From positions 1 to 8,147 of the forward strand of contig JAQBPS010000503.1 in NCBI GenBank assembly GCA_028287415.1: a stretch of DNA of 8,147 nucleotides. Reading direction: 5' to 3'. Position numbers and translations under genes: made by a program. The notes under the pieces were generated by a model. That model saw only the letters and a program-made list of their open reading frames with translations. It was not told where the DNA came from and did not search any database. Position 1 is the first letter of the stretch. The number at the start of each line of letters is the position of its first letter. This DNA is from Bacillota bacterium (GTDB taxonomy: Bacteria > Bacillota > Sulfobacillia > Symbiobacteriales > Symbiobacteriaceae). Below are positions 7,329-8,147 of the stretch, piece by piece.

Positions 7329-8147
7329 TTATTTGAACCCGTACCTGGCCGCAGCTTGCATCAGCTGCATCACGGCTTGCATGAGCGTCTTATCAGCCGC
7401 GACAGCCTCCGTGGCCGCCTCGGCCTTGATCGCAGCCGATGTGGCAGTGTCACCCCTGGCGGCCAGCGCAAACGCCTCACCGTAGCCGGTGTATGCCGTT
7501 GCTGACGCCGTCAGGGCGAGGCTCAGCGCCTTGTGCGCCTCGGCAAAATCGGCGGGCGGCTTCAGGGCAGCGAGGGCCTGTCCGTGCTGCGTGAAGCAGG
7601 CGGCTGCCTTGACGGCGGCAGTCTGTCCGGCTGCAAAAGCGCTGTCCTGCCAGTGAGCATCGGCCTCCTTGGCCGCCGTGGCGCAGGGCTCCATCGGCAC
7701 ATTGGTCGTCAGGCCGTCCCAGTAAGTCTGGGCCGCGAGCTTCTGTTCAGCCGTGAAGCCGGGAGCGCTGAAATCCGGGAAGTTGATCGGTTCCGAAACC
7801 GGAGTGCCCCGCAGCTCGCCCTTCATCGCGACCTTCGTGTGCAGCCCCTCGACAGGGTCTCCAGTCACCATGCTCAGCGCCATGTCGATCGTCACCTTGT
7901 GCACAAACTGCGTCTCCGGGTTGATCCAGTATTGGGCAAGGTAACGATCGATATTAACCGTGAAGCCGGGTTTCCCGCCGTCCGGCGCCACCGGCATGCT
8001 GGCGGCCAACTGTGCGAACAATGGGCCGAACTTGACCTTGGACAGGTCCACGTCCAGCCGCACCGCTGTCACGCCGTCGATCACTTCCTGGCCGCCGACT
8101 GAGACCACGGCGTCCTGGAGCAGCTCCGTCTGGAGCTTCATCGGATC
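7329..8147 (-). CDS. Secreted-protein paralog, C-terminal 272 residues (N-terminus beyond window)
   Basis: The frame is open to the last base of the window (Asp-Pro precede the first Met seen), so the true start lies outside. The visible part aligns along its whole length, with few gaps, to about residues 275-538 of the 5547-7163 product, at roughly half identity by eye. Shared blocks include AVRL.VDLSKV.FG, QYW.NP.TQFVHK.TID, PVSEPI.FPDFSAP.FTAEQK and ALKPPADF. It has the end of the beta-rich domain and the helical C-terminal domain. Two Cys in the latter are 29 residues apart, exactly as in the paralog. By analogy the missing part probably has a signal peptide and a copper-amine-oxidase-N1-like domain, but that is not seen. 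The function is unknown. It ends in a hairpin and is followed by the promoter of its paralog. Confidence 0.88.
   Translation of the reverse strand, partial: DPMKLQTELLQDAVVSVGGQEVIDGVTAVRLDVDLSKVKFGPLFAQLAASMPVAPDGGKPGFTVNIDRYLAQYWINPETQFVHKVTIDMALSMVTGDPVEGLHTKVAMKGELRGTPVSEPINFPDFSAPGFTAEQKLAAQTYWDGLTTNVPMEPCATAAKEADAHWQDSAFAAGQTAAVKAAACFTQHGQALAALKPPADFAEAHKALSLALTASATAYTGYGEAFALAARGDTATSAAIKAEAATEAVAADKTLMQAVMQLMQAAARYGFK

Overview
The window looks like chromosomal DNA from a high-GC, Gram-positive-type bacterium. A high-GC member of the Bacillota such as Symbiobacterium or a relative is my best guess. That guess rests on gene content (a YtpQ/DUF1444-like protein, Tex, secreted proteins with a copper-amine-oxidase N-terminal-like domain), strong GGAGG-type ribosome binding sites, and frequent GTG and TTG starts. 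No rRNA, tRNA, CRISPR array, transposase or phage gene is visible.

Almost everything is on the minus strand, so gene order in the direction of transcription runs from high to low coordinates. At the right edge (7329-8147) is the C-terminal half of a secreted-protein gene that continues beyond the window. It is followed by a terminator-like hairpin, a good promoter, and a complete tandem paralog (5547-7163). This paralog has a signal peptide, a copper-amine-oxidase-N1-like domain, a Met-rich beta region and a helical C-terminal domain with two cysteines. A hairpin at 5510-5533 separates it from a small convergent plus-strand gene of 57 codons (5279-5452). A divergent intergenic region with a 16-base palindrome (5234-5249) then leads into a minus-strand pair: a DUF1444/YtpQ-like gene (4584-5165) and an unrecognised 101-codon frame (4272-4577). 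The two lie in the same reading frame, separated by one TAG codon and two sense codons.

The pair ends in a clear intrinsic terminator (4192-4226) whose T-tract almost touches the Shine-Dalgarno sequence of the next gene, tex (1791-4175), which encodes the S1-domain transcription accessory protein. tex ends in a perfect 15-bp terminator stem (1751-1784). A short promoter region then drives a methyl-accepting chemotaxis protein gene that starts at a TTG (1617) and runs off the left edge of the window.

The genes do not form one obvious pathway: a chemoreceptor, a general transcription/RNA factor, a conserved Bacillota protein of unknown function, and an expanded secreted-protein family. The points most worth a second look are the in-frame TAG between the DUF1444-like gene and its neighbour, the terminator at the tex ribosome binding site, the tandem secreted paralogs with a conserved cysteine pair, and the palindrome between the small plus-strand gene and the DUF1444-like gene.
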